A stretch of 42,133 nucleotides of DNA. Origin: Vibrio aestuarianus. Lineage in GTDB: Bacteria > Pseudomonadota > Gammaproteobacteria > Enterobacterales > Vibrionaceae. The stretch lies in the NCBI RefSeq assembly GCF_012395185.1, contig NZ_JAAZTU010000034.1:1-42133 (forward strand), read 5' to 3'. Below are positions 25,809 to 33,189 of this stretch, one piece after another. Numbering within the stretch: position 1 is the stretch's first letter; each line of letters starts with the position of its first letter. The position numbers and the translations under genes were made by a program. The notes under the pieces were generated by a model that saw nothing but the letters and a program-made list of their open reading frames with translations, was not told the DNA's origin and did no database searches.

Positions 25809-27057
25809 TTGAAAGCTCATTTTTTTCTGATGTATCTGGGTAGTTATCCCAGATGAGTCGAGGGTCCATGCTTTCAGCCGCTAACATGGTCAAGACGACG
25901 ACCATGCCAAAGGCGACAGCACCATAACCCGGTGTAAAATCGAGAATTTGCCCTCGATCGACTAATGTCAGCATAATTGAAATTACGAACAGATCCATAA
26001 CAGACCATTTACCTATCCATTTAATAGCAAAGAAAATCGTCATGCGCTGCCGATGGTACACTTGCCGTTTGAATTTGATTGCAAGAAGCAAATAGGTCAG
26101 GCCAAAAATTTTGATAATAGGTACGACAATACTTGCGACAAAAATAATGATGGCTATTCCGACCATGTCGCTATTAATTAATGATGCAACACCAGAAAAA
26201 ATGGTGTCTTCCAATCGTTGTCCATTGGTGATCAAGATTGATATTGGGATAAGGTTTGCAGGGAAAATAGCAATGCTTGCAGCGATTAAATAGGCCCAGG
26301 TACGCTGTATTGAATTAGGCTTGCGGTGATAGAGCTTTTGCTCGCAGCGGACACAATGGTGGTTTTCGGGTTGCGATAAATGACAATGATGGCAGTGGAC
26401 ATCTTTATGTTCAAATGTGTATTGATTTTCTGGTTTCCATGCTTCCCAATAACGTCTCACGCTGACGCGGGTAGCAAGTAGAACCGTAGCCAATTGTAGC
26501 AACACCAGACCATACAGCCCAACGCCAATATGAATATCTGAGTAATCTTGAAGTTTAAAGCAAGAAACCGCTACGCTGACCAAAAAAACATCGATCATCA
26601 CCCAAGGTTTTAGTTTGTGAATGATAATAAGCGAATAGTTGAGTACAGAAAACCAGCGAAAGCGCAGTGCCATATGCGCTGTGACCACTGAAGAACACAC
26701 TAAAAATGGGGCAATCGAACTGCAAAACAAAACCAGTAATGCAATCAGAGAAAAGCCTTCATCCATCAAAGCCAATACCCCTGAGGGTAGGGTGGCGGGA
26801 ATCATTACGCCAACCAAACGAATACTAATAAAATCGAAAAAATGCGAAGGAATGAACAGTAATAAGCAGGTTACCGCTATCGCAAGGTCACCAGATAAAG
26901 ATGGTTTACCCCCGCGGTACAGTTGAGTACCGCAGCGAGGACAATAAGCACTTTTACCTTGTGCGACTTCAACTATATCAACCGCCAGTTCGCAGCCTTG
27001 GCAGAGTCTGATAGCATTTGACGCATTAGGATGCTGTTCAAGAACTTTCACAGGCAA
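25801..27057 (-). CDS. letA: LetA (YebS), PqiA-family inner-membrane partner of LetB
   Basis: 418 residues (E. coli LetA 427). Two PqiA-type modules are each preceded by a zinc-ribbon-like motif: CQGCELAV...CPRCGTQ near 19-44, and CHHC...CVRC near 222-238. Each module has four hydrophobic helices, and the PqiA signatures are present (PANLIPISILITNGQ, EDTIFSGVASL and SVMDLFVISIMLTLVDRGQIL). LetA is thought to load or extract lipid for LetB. The start is TTG with GAGG 7 nt upstream; a GTG two codons later is an alternative. It lies 27 bases after the ABC exporter gene and overlaps letB, so all three are probably one operon. Confidence 0.94.
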   Translation of the reverse strand: MPVKVLEQHPNASNAIRLCQGCELAVDIVEVAQGKSAYCPRCGTQLYRGGKPSLSGDLAIAVTCLLLFIPSHFFDFISIRLVGVMIPATLPSGVLALMDEGFSLIALLVLFCSSIAPFLVCSSVVTAHMALRFRWFSVLNYSLIIIHKLKPWVMIDVFLVSVAVSCFKLQDYSDIHIGVGLYGLVLLQLATVLLATRVSVRRYWEAWKPENQYTFEHKDVHCHHCHLSQPENHHCVRCEQKLYHRKPNSIQRTWAYLIAASIAIFPANLIPISILITNGQRLEDTIFSGVASLINSDMVGIAIIIFVASIVVPIIKIFGLTYLLLAIKFKRQVYHRQRMTIFFAIKWIGKWSVMDLFVISIMLTLVDRGQILDFTPGYGAVAFGMVVVLTMLAAESMDPRLIWDNYPDTSEKNELSNE

Positions 27058-27084
27058 ACAAGAGCCTCATTCTTAGTGACGTTG

Positions 27085-28887
27085 TCACTGAGTGGCGTGT
27101 GACTGTATATTTCCATATAACGTTTGATATAAACCATCTTGTGTTACTAATTCCCGATGCGTACCAGTCTGGCTTACTTGGCCATCTTCAAGCACGTAAA
27201 TGATGTCTGCCTGTTTCACGGCTGAAAGGCGATGCGCAACAATTAATGTGGTTCGGCCACTCAAAAAATCGTTTAGAGCATCATGCAGCGCTGCTTCAGT
27301 GGCTGTGTCTAAGGCTGAAGTGGCTTCATCCAAAATAACGAACATAGGATCACTAAGCACCATACGAGCAATCGCTAAACGTTGACGCTGTCCACCTGAT
27401 AGCCGAATGCCGTTTCGCCCAATTAAAGTATCCAGTCCGTCACTCAAATTAGCAATAACATCTTGCATTTGGGCAATTTGTAGCGCCTGCCAAAGTTGGG
27501 TTTCATCGTAATGCTCACCCAAAGTCAAATTATGCCTCAAAGTATCGTTAAATAGTATAGGTTGCTGTAATACAACGGCTATATTATCTCTAATAATATC
27601 AAAACTGATCTCTTCGGTTGTGGCGCCATTAAAACGAATTTCTCCAGATTTGGGTTGATACATACCAATCAACAGCTGAATCAGTGTTGATTTACCACCA
27701 CCACTAGCGCCGACTAAGGCGACTTTTTTACCGCGAGGAATACTCAGTGACAGATCTGTTAGCACATTTTGGTCATTATCGTAGGCAAAATTTATGTGTG
27801 ATATTTCTACATCAACCTGCTTTTGCTGCGTAAATGGGTTGATTTTACTTATCGGTCTTGGCTCTTCATCAAGCGATAGTAGAGCGTTGATGCGAATAAA
27901 GGCGGCTTTGGCACTGTACCAAGAAAATTGAATGCCTAGCAGCTCTTGAACCGGACCTAGCATAAACCACAAATAGCCAAATACAGCAAAAATTTGACCA
28001 ATGGTTAAATCACTAAACAGAACCATCAACATTGCTACGGCTCTGAAAAGCTCAAAACCGAGTAGGAAGAGAAGAAAAGAAACGCGCCCAGCTGCTTCAG
28101 ATTGCCAAGCATACTTATCAGCATCGATTCGCACTTGGTTCGCTTGCATTTTTAATTGATTTAGAAATACACGTTCTTTATTAGCAGCACGAAGTTGGTA
28201 AATACCGTCTAAAGTTTCTACCAGCCGATTTTGAAAACGCTCATAAGATTGGTTTTCGCGTTTCTTGAGGTGCTTTACTTTACTGCCCAGTTTACGTGAA
28301 AAGTAAATGACAATTGGATTCACTAATAAAATGAACAACCCAAGTCGCCATTCAAGCCATAGCAGCACGGCTGCAGTACCAATAACAGTAAAGAGGCTAA
28401 TGATAAATTTGCTCAGCGTACTACTAATGAACTGATCGATAGTTTCGATGTCTGTAATCAAGTGAGCATTGATACCGCCACTACCTCTTGTCTCGTATTG
28501 TTGAATACTAATTCGACCTAATTTATCTATCATTTTAGCGCGCATATGATAGGTGATGGTCTTAGAAACAAGAGTGAATTGGCGGCTTTGAAGAATATTC
28601 AGAGCCTGGCTTACGCTGCGCATCAACACGACCAGCAATAAGGTTAACCCAATATAGCCTGTTGGGGTTTGCCATGCTGTCGGTAAGACGGCATTCATCA
28701 TTGCCAAACCGGATGCGGGTTTATTGAGAAGTACTTCATCGACCATCAATGGCATAAGCAAGGGGATAGGGACACTGATTAAAGTGGCAGCTATTGCAAT
28801 GGCGTTGGCAAACAGCAAAGTTGCTCGATGTTTTTTTACTTGTTTTATCAACCAAGAACGGCTAATAGTGTCACTTGAATTAATCAT
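27085..28887 (-). CDS. ABC-type exporter, fused membrane and ATPase halves
   Basis: 600 residues. Residues 1-330 are an exporter-type transmembrane domain with about six helices (near 24-45, 78-97, 160-180, 182-198, 268-288, 298-318). The ATPase half has Walker A GASGGGKST (393-401), signature LSGGQRQR (496-503), Walker B VILDEATSALD (517-527) and VAHRLS. It works as a homodimer or with a partner half-transporter. The substrate is unknown; the architecture is MsbA/lipid, peptide or drug exporter-like. It is first in a run with letA and letB. In E. coli letA (yebS) is next to msrC (yebR) with no such gene, so this is an insertion relative to that layout and suggests an envelope-lipid role (inference). 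Confidence 0.9.
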   Translation of the reverse strand: MINSSDTISRSWLIKQVKKHRATLLFANAIAIAATLISVPIPLLMPLMVDEVLLNKPASGLAMMNAVLPTAWQTPTGYIGLTLLLVVLMRSVSQALNILQSRQFTLVSKTITYHMRAKMIDKLGRISIQQYETRGSGGINAHLITDIETIDQFISSTLSKFIISLFTVIGTAAVLLWLEWRLGLFILLVNPIVIYFSRKLGSKVKHLKKRENQSYERFQNRLVETLDGIYQLRAANKERVFLNQLKMQANQVRIDADKYAWQSEAAGRVSFLLFLLGFELFRAVAMLMVLFSDLTIGQIFAVFGYLWFMLGPVQELLGIQFSWYSAKAAFIRINALLSLDEEPRPISKINPFTQQKQVDVEISHINFAYDNDQNVLTDLSLSIPRGKKVALVGASGGGKSTLIQLLIGMYQPKSGEIRFNGATTEEISFDIIRDNIAVVLQQPILFNDTLRHNLTLGEHYDETQLWQALQIAQMQDVIANLSDGLDTLIGRNGIRLSGGQRQRLAIARMVLSDPMFVILDEATSALDTATEAALHDALNDFLSGRTTLIVAHRLSAVKQADIIYVLEDGQVSQTGTHRELVTQDGLYQTLYGNIQSHATQ

Positions 28888-28979
28888 TGTAATGAGAATG
28901 CATCCTATTTATATTGTGGCGAAATTGTACGTCGTTCAAAAACGGATGTCTTTAGTTTTCAATTGGAAGTTTAGCTAAT

Positions 28980-29453
28980 ATGAACATAGAACATTACCAG
29001 CGCTTAACCAAACAAGCCTTAGCGCTATTGGAATCTGAAACGGATCTAATTGCGAACCTTTCGAATTTAAGTGCGTTACTTAATATGGAATTAGAGGATC
29101 TCAATTGGGTTGGCTTTTATTTGATCAAAGATGGTGAACTAGTGCTTGGCCCATTTCAAGGTCAACCTGCCTGTGTTCGCATTCCGTTAGGGCGAGGCGT
29201 GTGTGGTACGGCAGCCGCTAGCAATACTGTTCAACGTATTTACGATGTCCACGCATTTGAAGGGCATATCGCTTGTGATGCGGCGAGTAATTCTGAGCTT
29301 GTTATTCCATTTTCAATCAATGGTAATGTAGCAGGGGTATTAGATATTGATAGCCCAAGTATTGGCCGTTTTTCGGAAATTGATGAAAAAGGACTAACAG
29401 AATTGATGGTTGAGATAGAAAAGCTGCTCAATTCACACGCTAACAAGGCATAA
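28980..29453 (+). CDS. msrC: Free methionine-(R)-sulfoxide reductase (GAF domain)
   Basis: 157 residues forming a single GAF domain. The three conserved cysteines are C65 (PACVRIP), C75 (GRGVCGTAA) and C99 (GHIACD), with spacings of 10 and 24 as in E. coli fRMsr (84, 94, 118). It reduces free methionine-R-sulfoxide in the cytoplasm, using thioredoxin. SNSELVIPF, a family block, follows. GGAAG lies before the ATG. It is divergent from the ABC exporter across 92 bases and upstream of proQ, as in E. coli (yebR-proQ-prc). Confidence 0.95.
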   Translation: MNIEHYQRLTKQALALLESETDLIANLSNLSALLNMELEDLNWVGFYLIKDGELVLGPFQGQPACVRIPLGRGVCGTAAASNTVQRIYDVHAFEGHIACDAASNSELVIPFSINGNVAGVLDIDSPSIGRFSEIDEKGLTELMVEIEKLLNSHANKA

Positions 29454-29490
29454 ATTGGTCATTGCCTGTGGTTTTTCGCATTTAGGTCAC

Positions 29491-29496
29491 TATAAT
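29491..29496 (+). promoter_or_regulatory. Candidate -10 element of proQ
   Basis: Perfect TATAAT, 57 bases before the proQ start. The -35 region 17 bases upstream (GTGGTT) is poor, so this would need an activator or be weak. A short GCGG/CCGC hairpin follows in the leader near 29523-29535. Confidence 0.35.
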
Positions 29497-29552
29497 ACCG
29501 AACATATTTATATTAATGCCTCGCGGAAAAGCCGCATAAACCAGGAATCCTC

Positions 29553-30176
29553 ATGGAAAACACTGAAAAGTTAAAAAACAGCAAAGAAGTGATTGCGTAC
29601 ATTGCTGAATGTTTCCCAAAGTGCTTTACTTTAGAAGGTGAAGCCAAACCTCTAAAAATTGGTATTTTTCAAGATCTTGCTGAACGTCTAAGCGAAGATG
29701 AAAAAGTGAGCAAAACTCAGCTACGTGCTGCGTTAAGACAGTACACGTCATCTTGGCGTTACCTACATGGTGTTAAAGCGGGTGCGACTCGCGTTGACCT
29801 TGATGGTAACCCATGTGGTGAGTTAGAAGAAGAACATGTAGAGCATGCACAAGCTGCCTTGGCAGAGAGCAAAGCTCGTGTGCAAGCGCGTCGTAAAGAA
29901 CAAGCACAGAAAGCACGTGAAGAAGCGAAAGCGAAGCAGCCAAAAGCGAAGAAGCCTCAAGCTCGTCGTCCTCAAGCTAAAGCTCAGAAAGTTGAAAAAC
30001 CGGTAGAGACACGCGCTTTAAATGCCGATGAAATGATCACTGGTAAGCAAGTGAACGTAAACATGGGTAAAGGAAACATGGCTGCGACCATTGTTGAAAT
30101 TAATAAGGAAGATGTGCGCGTTCAACTTGTTAACGGCCTACAAATGGTTGTAAAAGTGGAGCACTTGCGCGCTTAA
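29553..30176 (+). CDS. proQ: RNA chaperone ProQ
   Basis: 207 residues. The N-terminal ProQ/FinO RNA-binding domain (about 1-120) includes [26 protein letters not shown] and the family block [20 protein letters not shown] low-complexity K/A/Q/P-rich basic linker (about 120-155, [13 protein letters not shown]) follows, then a C-terminal Tudor/SH3-like domain (about 160-207, [17 protein letters not shown]). ProQ binds structured RNA 3' ends and small RNAs, and in E. coli it affects ProP activity. AGGA precedes the ATG. The stop is 17 bases before prc, which suggests co-transcription. Confidence 0.96.
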   Translation: MENTEKLKNSKEVIAYIAECFPKCFTLEGEAKPLKIGIFQDLAERLSEDEKVSKTQLRAALRQYTSSWRYLHGVKAGATRVDLDGNPCGELEEEHVEHAQAALAESKARVQARRKEQAQKAREEAKAKQPKAKKPQARRPQAKAQKVEKPVETRALNADEMITGKQVNVNMGKGNMAATIVEINKEDVRVQLVNGLQMVVKVEHLRA

Positions 30177-30193
30177 AGGAGAAATTCCTACGC

Positions 30194-32188
30194 ATGAAAT
30201 GCCGTTCAAAATTAACGTTGATTGCTGCTAGCCTATGGCTAGCAGTTTCATCAGCTCAGGCTTTAGAAGCCAAGTTGAGTCAAGAGGATCTTCCTCTTCT
30301 CACTCCTGAAGTTCAACATGAAACGGCGAGTAAACGTGTTACTTCCCGTTTCACCCGTTCTCATTACAAGCACTTCAATCTTGATGACAGCTTTTCTCAA
30401 GCAATATTCAATCGTTATCTAGAACTGCTTGATTATAATCGTAATATCTTTACTCAAACTGATATCGATTCTTTCAAAGCATGGTCAACTCAACTTGATG
30501 ATCAACTTAAAGCGGGTAACAACCAAATTGCATTTGATGTGTACAATTTATCAATGCATAAACGTTTTGAACGCTTTCAATATGCTCTTTCTCTTTTAGA
30601 TCAAGAAATTACTTTTGATACTGATGAATCAATGGAGCTTGATCGCTCAAAGGCTTCGTGGCCGAAAGATAAAGCAGAGCTGGATGAACTGTGGCGTAAA
30701 CGCGTTAAATACGATGCGTTAAACCTTAAGTTAACGGGTAAAGAGTGGCCAGAGATTAAGGAAACGCTAGGTAAACGTTACAACAATGCCATTAAACGTT
30801 TGTCTCAGACTCATAGTGAAGATGTTTTCCAGCTTTACATGAATGCCTTTGCTAGAGAAGTGGATCCGCACACTAGCTATTTGTCTCCGCGCAATGCTGA
30901 GCAGTTCCAATCAGAAATGAACCTCTCATTGGAAGGTATTGGTGCGGTATTGCAGATGACAGATGACTACACGGTTATTCGTTCGCTGGTAGTTGGTGGT
31001 CCTGCATCGACCAACAAGCAGTTAGCTGAAGGTGACCGGATTATTGGTGTTGGCCAAGATGGTAAAGATATCGTTGACGTTATTGGTTGGCGATTAGACG
31101 ACGTTGTACAACTGATAAAAGGCCCGAAAGGAACCAAGGTTCAGTTGCAAATTTTGCCGGAAGGTAAAGATGCCAAAAGTCACGTTGTAACTATTGTGCG
31201 TGATAAAATTCGCTTAGAAGACCGAGCGGTTAAGTCTGAAATCATTGAAAAAAATGGCAAGAAAATCGGTGTGTTAGAAGTACCGAGTTTCTACGTTGGT
31301 TTATCAAAAGATACAGACAAACTTATTGCGGAGCTTAAACAAAAAAGTGTTGATGGCATCATCGTCGATTTACGAAACAATGGTGGTGGAGCTCTCACTG
31401 AAGCTACAGCGCTTTCTGGTCTGTTTATCGAAAGTGGTCCTGTCGTTCAAGTTCGTGATAGTTATGGCCGTGTTAACGTCAACAGCGATACCGATGGCAA
31501 AATCAGTTATCAAGGTCCAATGACGGTTCTGATTAATCGCTACAGTGCTTCTGCATCTGAAATTTTTGCAGCGGCAATGCAAGACTATGGTCGAGCGATT
31601 ATCTTAGGAGAGAACTCCTTCGGCAAGGGTACGGTTCAACAGCATCGTTCGCTTAATCATATTTATGATTTATTTGATAAAGAGTTAGGCTACGTTCAAT
31701 ACACGATTCAGAAGTTTTACCGAATTGATGGTGGTAGTACGCAAAATAAAGGGGTTGTGCCTGATATAGCGTTCCCAACCGCGATTGAAGCGAGTGACAC
31801 GGGGGAAAGTGTTGAGCCAAACGCTCTACCCTGGGATCATATTGATAAAGCGAAATATGATAAGTTACAGGGTAATGAAAGCCTGATTGTTAGCTTGTCG
31901 ACTAAACATCAAGCTCGTATCGCAACAGACAGAGAGTTTGGTTTTATTCGCGAGGATATTGCTAAGTACAAAGCAGAGAAAGATGACAATACCATCTCTC
32001 TTAATGAGCAAGTACGTAAGCAAGAAAGCGATAAAGCCGATCAGTTACGTTTGACTCGTATCAACTTGCGACAAACCGAGAGTGGTAATAAACCATTCAA
32101 GACATTGCAGGACATACCAAAAGATTACGAAGCCCCAGATGTTTATTTAGATGAAGCCGTTGCAATTACGGTCGATATGCTAAATTAA
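30194..32188 (+). CDS. prc: Tail-specific periplasmic protease Prc (Tsp)
   Basis: 664 residues (E. coli Prc 682). It has a signal peptide (KLTLIAASLWLAVSSAQA, cleavage near residue 24), an N-terminal helical domain, a PDZ domain (about 240-325, LEGIGAVLQM to KGPKGTKVQLQI) and an S41 protease core. The serine-lysine catalytic group is S453, D464 and K478 (RYSASASEIF, MQDYG, FGKGTVQ), spaced as S452/D463/K477 in E. coli. It degrades periplasmic proteins with nonpolar C-termini; in E. coli it processes FtsI and, with NlpI, controls MepS. AAGGAGA is 11 nt before the ATG. It is second after proQ, with a strong terminator downstream. Confidence 0.96.
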   Translation: MKCRSKLTLIAASLWLAVSSAQALEAKLSQEDLPLLTPEVQHETASKRVTSRFTRSHYKHFNLDDSFSQAIFNRYLELLDYNRNIFTQTDIDSFKAWSTQLDDQLKAGNNQIAFDVYNLSMHKRFERFQYALSLLDQEITFDTDESMELDRSKASWPKDKAELDELWRKRVKYDALNLKLTGKEWPEIKETLGKRYNNAIKRLSQTHSEDVFQLYMNAFAREVDPHTSYLSPRNAEQFQSEMNLSLEGIGAVLQMTDDYTVIRSLVVGGPASTNKQLAEGDRIIGVGQDGKDIVDVIGWRLDDVVQLIKGPKGTKVQLQILPEGKDAKSHVVTIVRDKIRLEDRAVKSEIIEKNGKKIGVLEVPSFYVGLSKDTDKLIAELKQKSVDGIIVDLRNNGGGALTEATALSGLFIESGPVVQVRDSYGRVNVNSDTDGKISYQGPMTVLINRYSASASEIFAAAMQDYGRAIILGENSFGKGTVQQHRSLNHIYDLFDKELGYVQYTIQKFYRIDGGSTQNKGVVPDIAFPTAIEASDTGESVEPNALPWDHIDKAKYDKLQGNESLIVSLSTKHQARIATDREFGFIREDIAKYKAEKDDNTISLNEQVRKQESDKADQLRLTRINLRQTESGNKPFKTLQDIPKDYEAPDVYLDEAVAITVDMLN

Positions 32189-32204
32189 TTGAGCTATCCA
32201 ATCT

Positions 32205-32231
32205 AAAGCGAGCCCTACGGCTCGCTTTTTT
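32205..32231 (+). terminator. Rho-independent terminator of proQ-prc
   Basis: AAAGCGAGCC / GGCTCGCTTT stem, loop CTAC, then a T run. It begins 17 bases past the prc stop codon. Confidence 0.95.
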
Positions 32232-32329
32232 GATCTTATTTAGACCAAATAAATAACGTGATATAGATCAAATACCGTCGCGCCATCGTAAAACTGGTCC
32301 TAAGCTTAATGAAAAGTGAGGGACGTGCT

Positions 32330-33004
32330 ATGAAATGGATTACTCTAATTGTTGCCTGTATTACCGTTTTAGTTACGCACAGTGTTTACAGCAGTGAAAG
32401 TACTAAACATACTGATTTAACCCAGTTTGACCTTCCATTTTTGCTTGGTGATTGGTATCTACTCAATGCTAACCCTGACTCATCTTCTGAAAATTTTCGA
32501 GCCATTAAATTGACCTTGAAATCGAATTACCGTTTTACAATTAATATCCAGAAGAAAGATTTTAGTGTTGATCAATGGCAAGGTGATTTTGATGCTAATA
32601 GCAACACATTGATACTTGGAGTGACATCATCTCAGCCACAAGTTTACGAGTATGAAAGCAATCATAATTTACTTAATCTAAACGGCGTGACTTTTACTAA
32701 GGTTTTACCGAACGCCTTAGCAGGCGTTTGGTTAAGTGAACAAATATCAGGTGAAGATTTATCCTCTAGTAATATCAGCCAGTTAGACTTGGTATTACAA
32801 CCTGATTTTGTCTTTATGTTACGAGTAAGTGGCATTAATGGCAACGAGTCAGTTCATAAAGGTGTTTACTATACAGAAGGTGATCACCTAGTCCTGCTCT
32901 ATAAAGATGGAGAGCATGATACACGCTACACTTTAGCCCGTGATACCTTGACGTTAGAGGTTGAAGGCGGGTCTATGTTTGCAGTCTTAACACGTGTTCG
33001 TTAG
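32330..33004 (+). CDS. Secreted protein of unknown function, two beta-rich lobes
   Basis: 224 residues that I do not recognise. A clear signal peptide (MKWITLIVACITVLVTHSVYS, cleavage near residue 21) points to the periplasm or outside; there is no lipobox cysteine. The mature part seems to be two similar beta-rich halves. Each opens with a G-x-W element (LGDWYLLN and LAGVWLSE) and then has a strand with aromatic-basic pattern (YRFTINIQ and FVFMLRVS), followed by short strands ending in a value/charge hairpin. This recalls a small lipocalin-like or META-like fold, but similarity is only by eye. The start at 32330 has GAGGGA 7 nt upstream; an ATG 21 bases earlier lacks a site and would bury the signal peptide. 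It stands alone between two terminators. Confidence 0.75.
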   Translation: MKWITLIVACITVLVTHSVYSSESTKHTDLTQFDLPFLLGDWYLLNANPDSSSENFRAIKLTLKSNYRFTINIQKKDFSVDQWQGDFDANSNTLILGVTSSQPQVYEYESNHNLLNLNGVTFTKVLPNALAGVWLSEQISGEDLSSSNISQLDLVLQPDFVFMLRVSGINGNESVHKGVYYTEGDHLVLLYKDGEHDTRYTLARDTLTLEVEGGSMFAVLTRVR

Positions 33005-33080
33005 CTAAATTGGATCCACTGTTTTGGCTCTTATCGGTAGTCATTTCTGTTTTATATGTTTAAATTGTCAGCAATTTAAT

Positions 33081-33110
33081 GGGGTATTTGTATAAAATAC
33101 CTCGTTTTTT
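33081..33110 (+). terminator. Terminator after the secreted-protein gene
   Basis: GGGGTATTT (33081-33089) pairs with AAATACCTC (33095-33103), with one G-T pair. A GTTTTTT tail follows. It lies 77 bases past the stop and 80 before pepN. Confidence 0.8.
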
Positions 33111-33189
33111 GATATGAGGGGTTGTTATTAATGATAACAAGCCTTAGATATAGGCAGTCACATTTCATTTCGTCAAAAAGGATTCCGAC

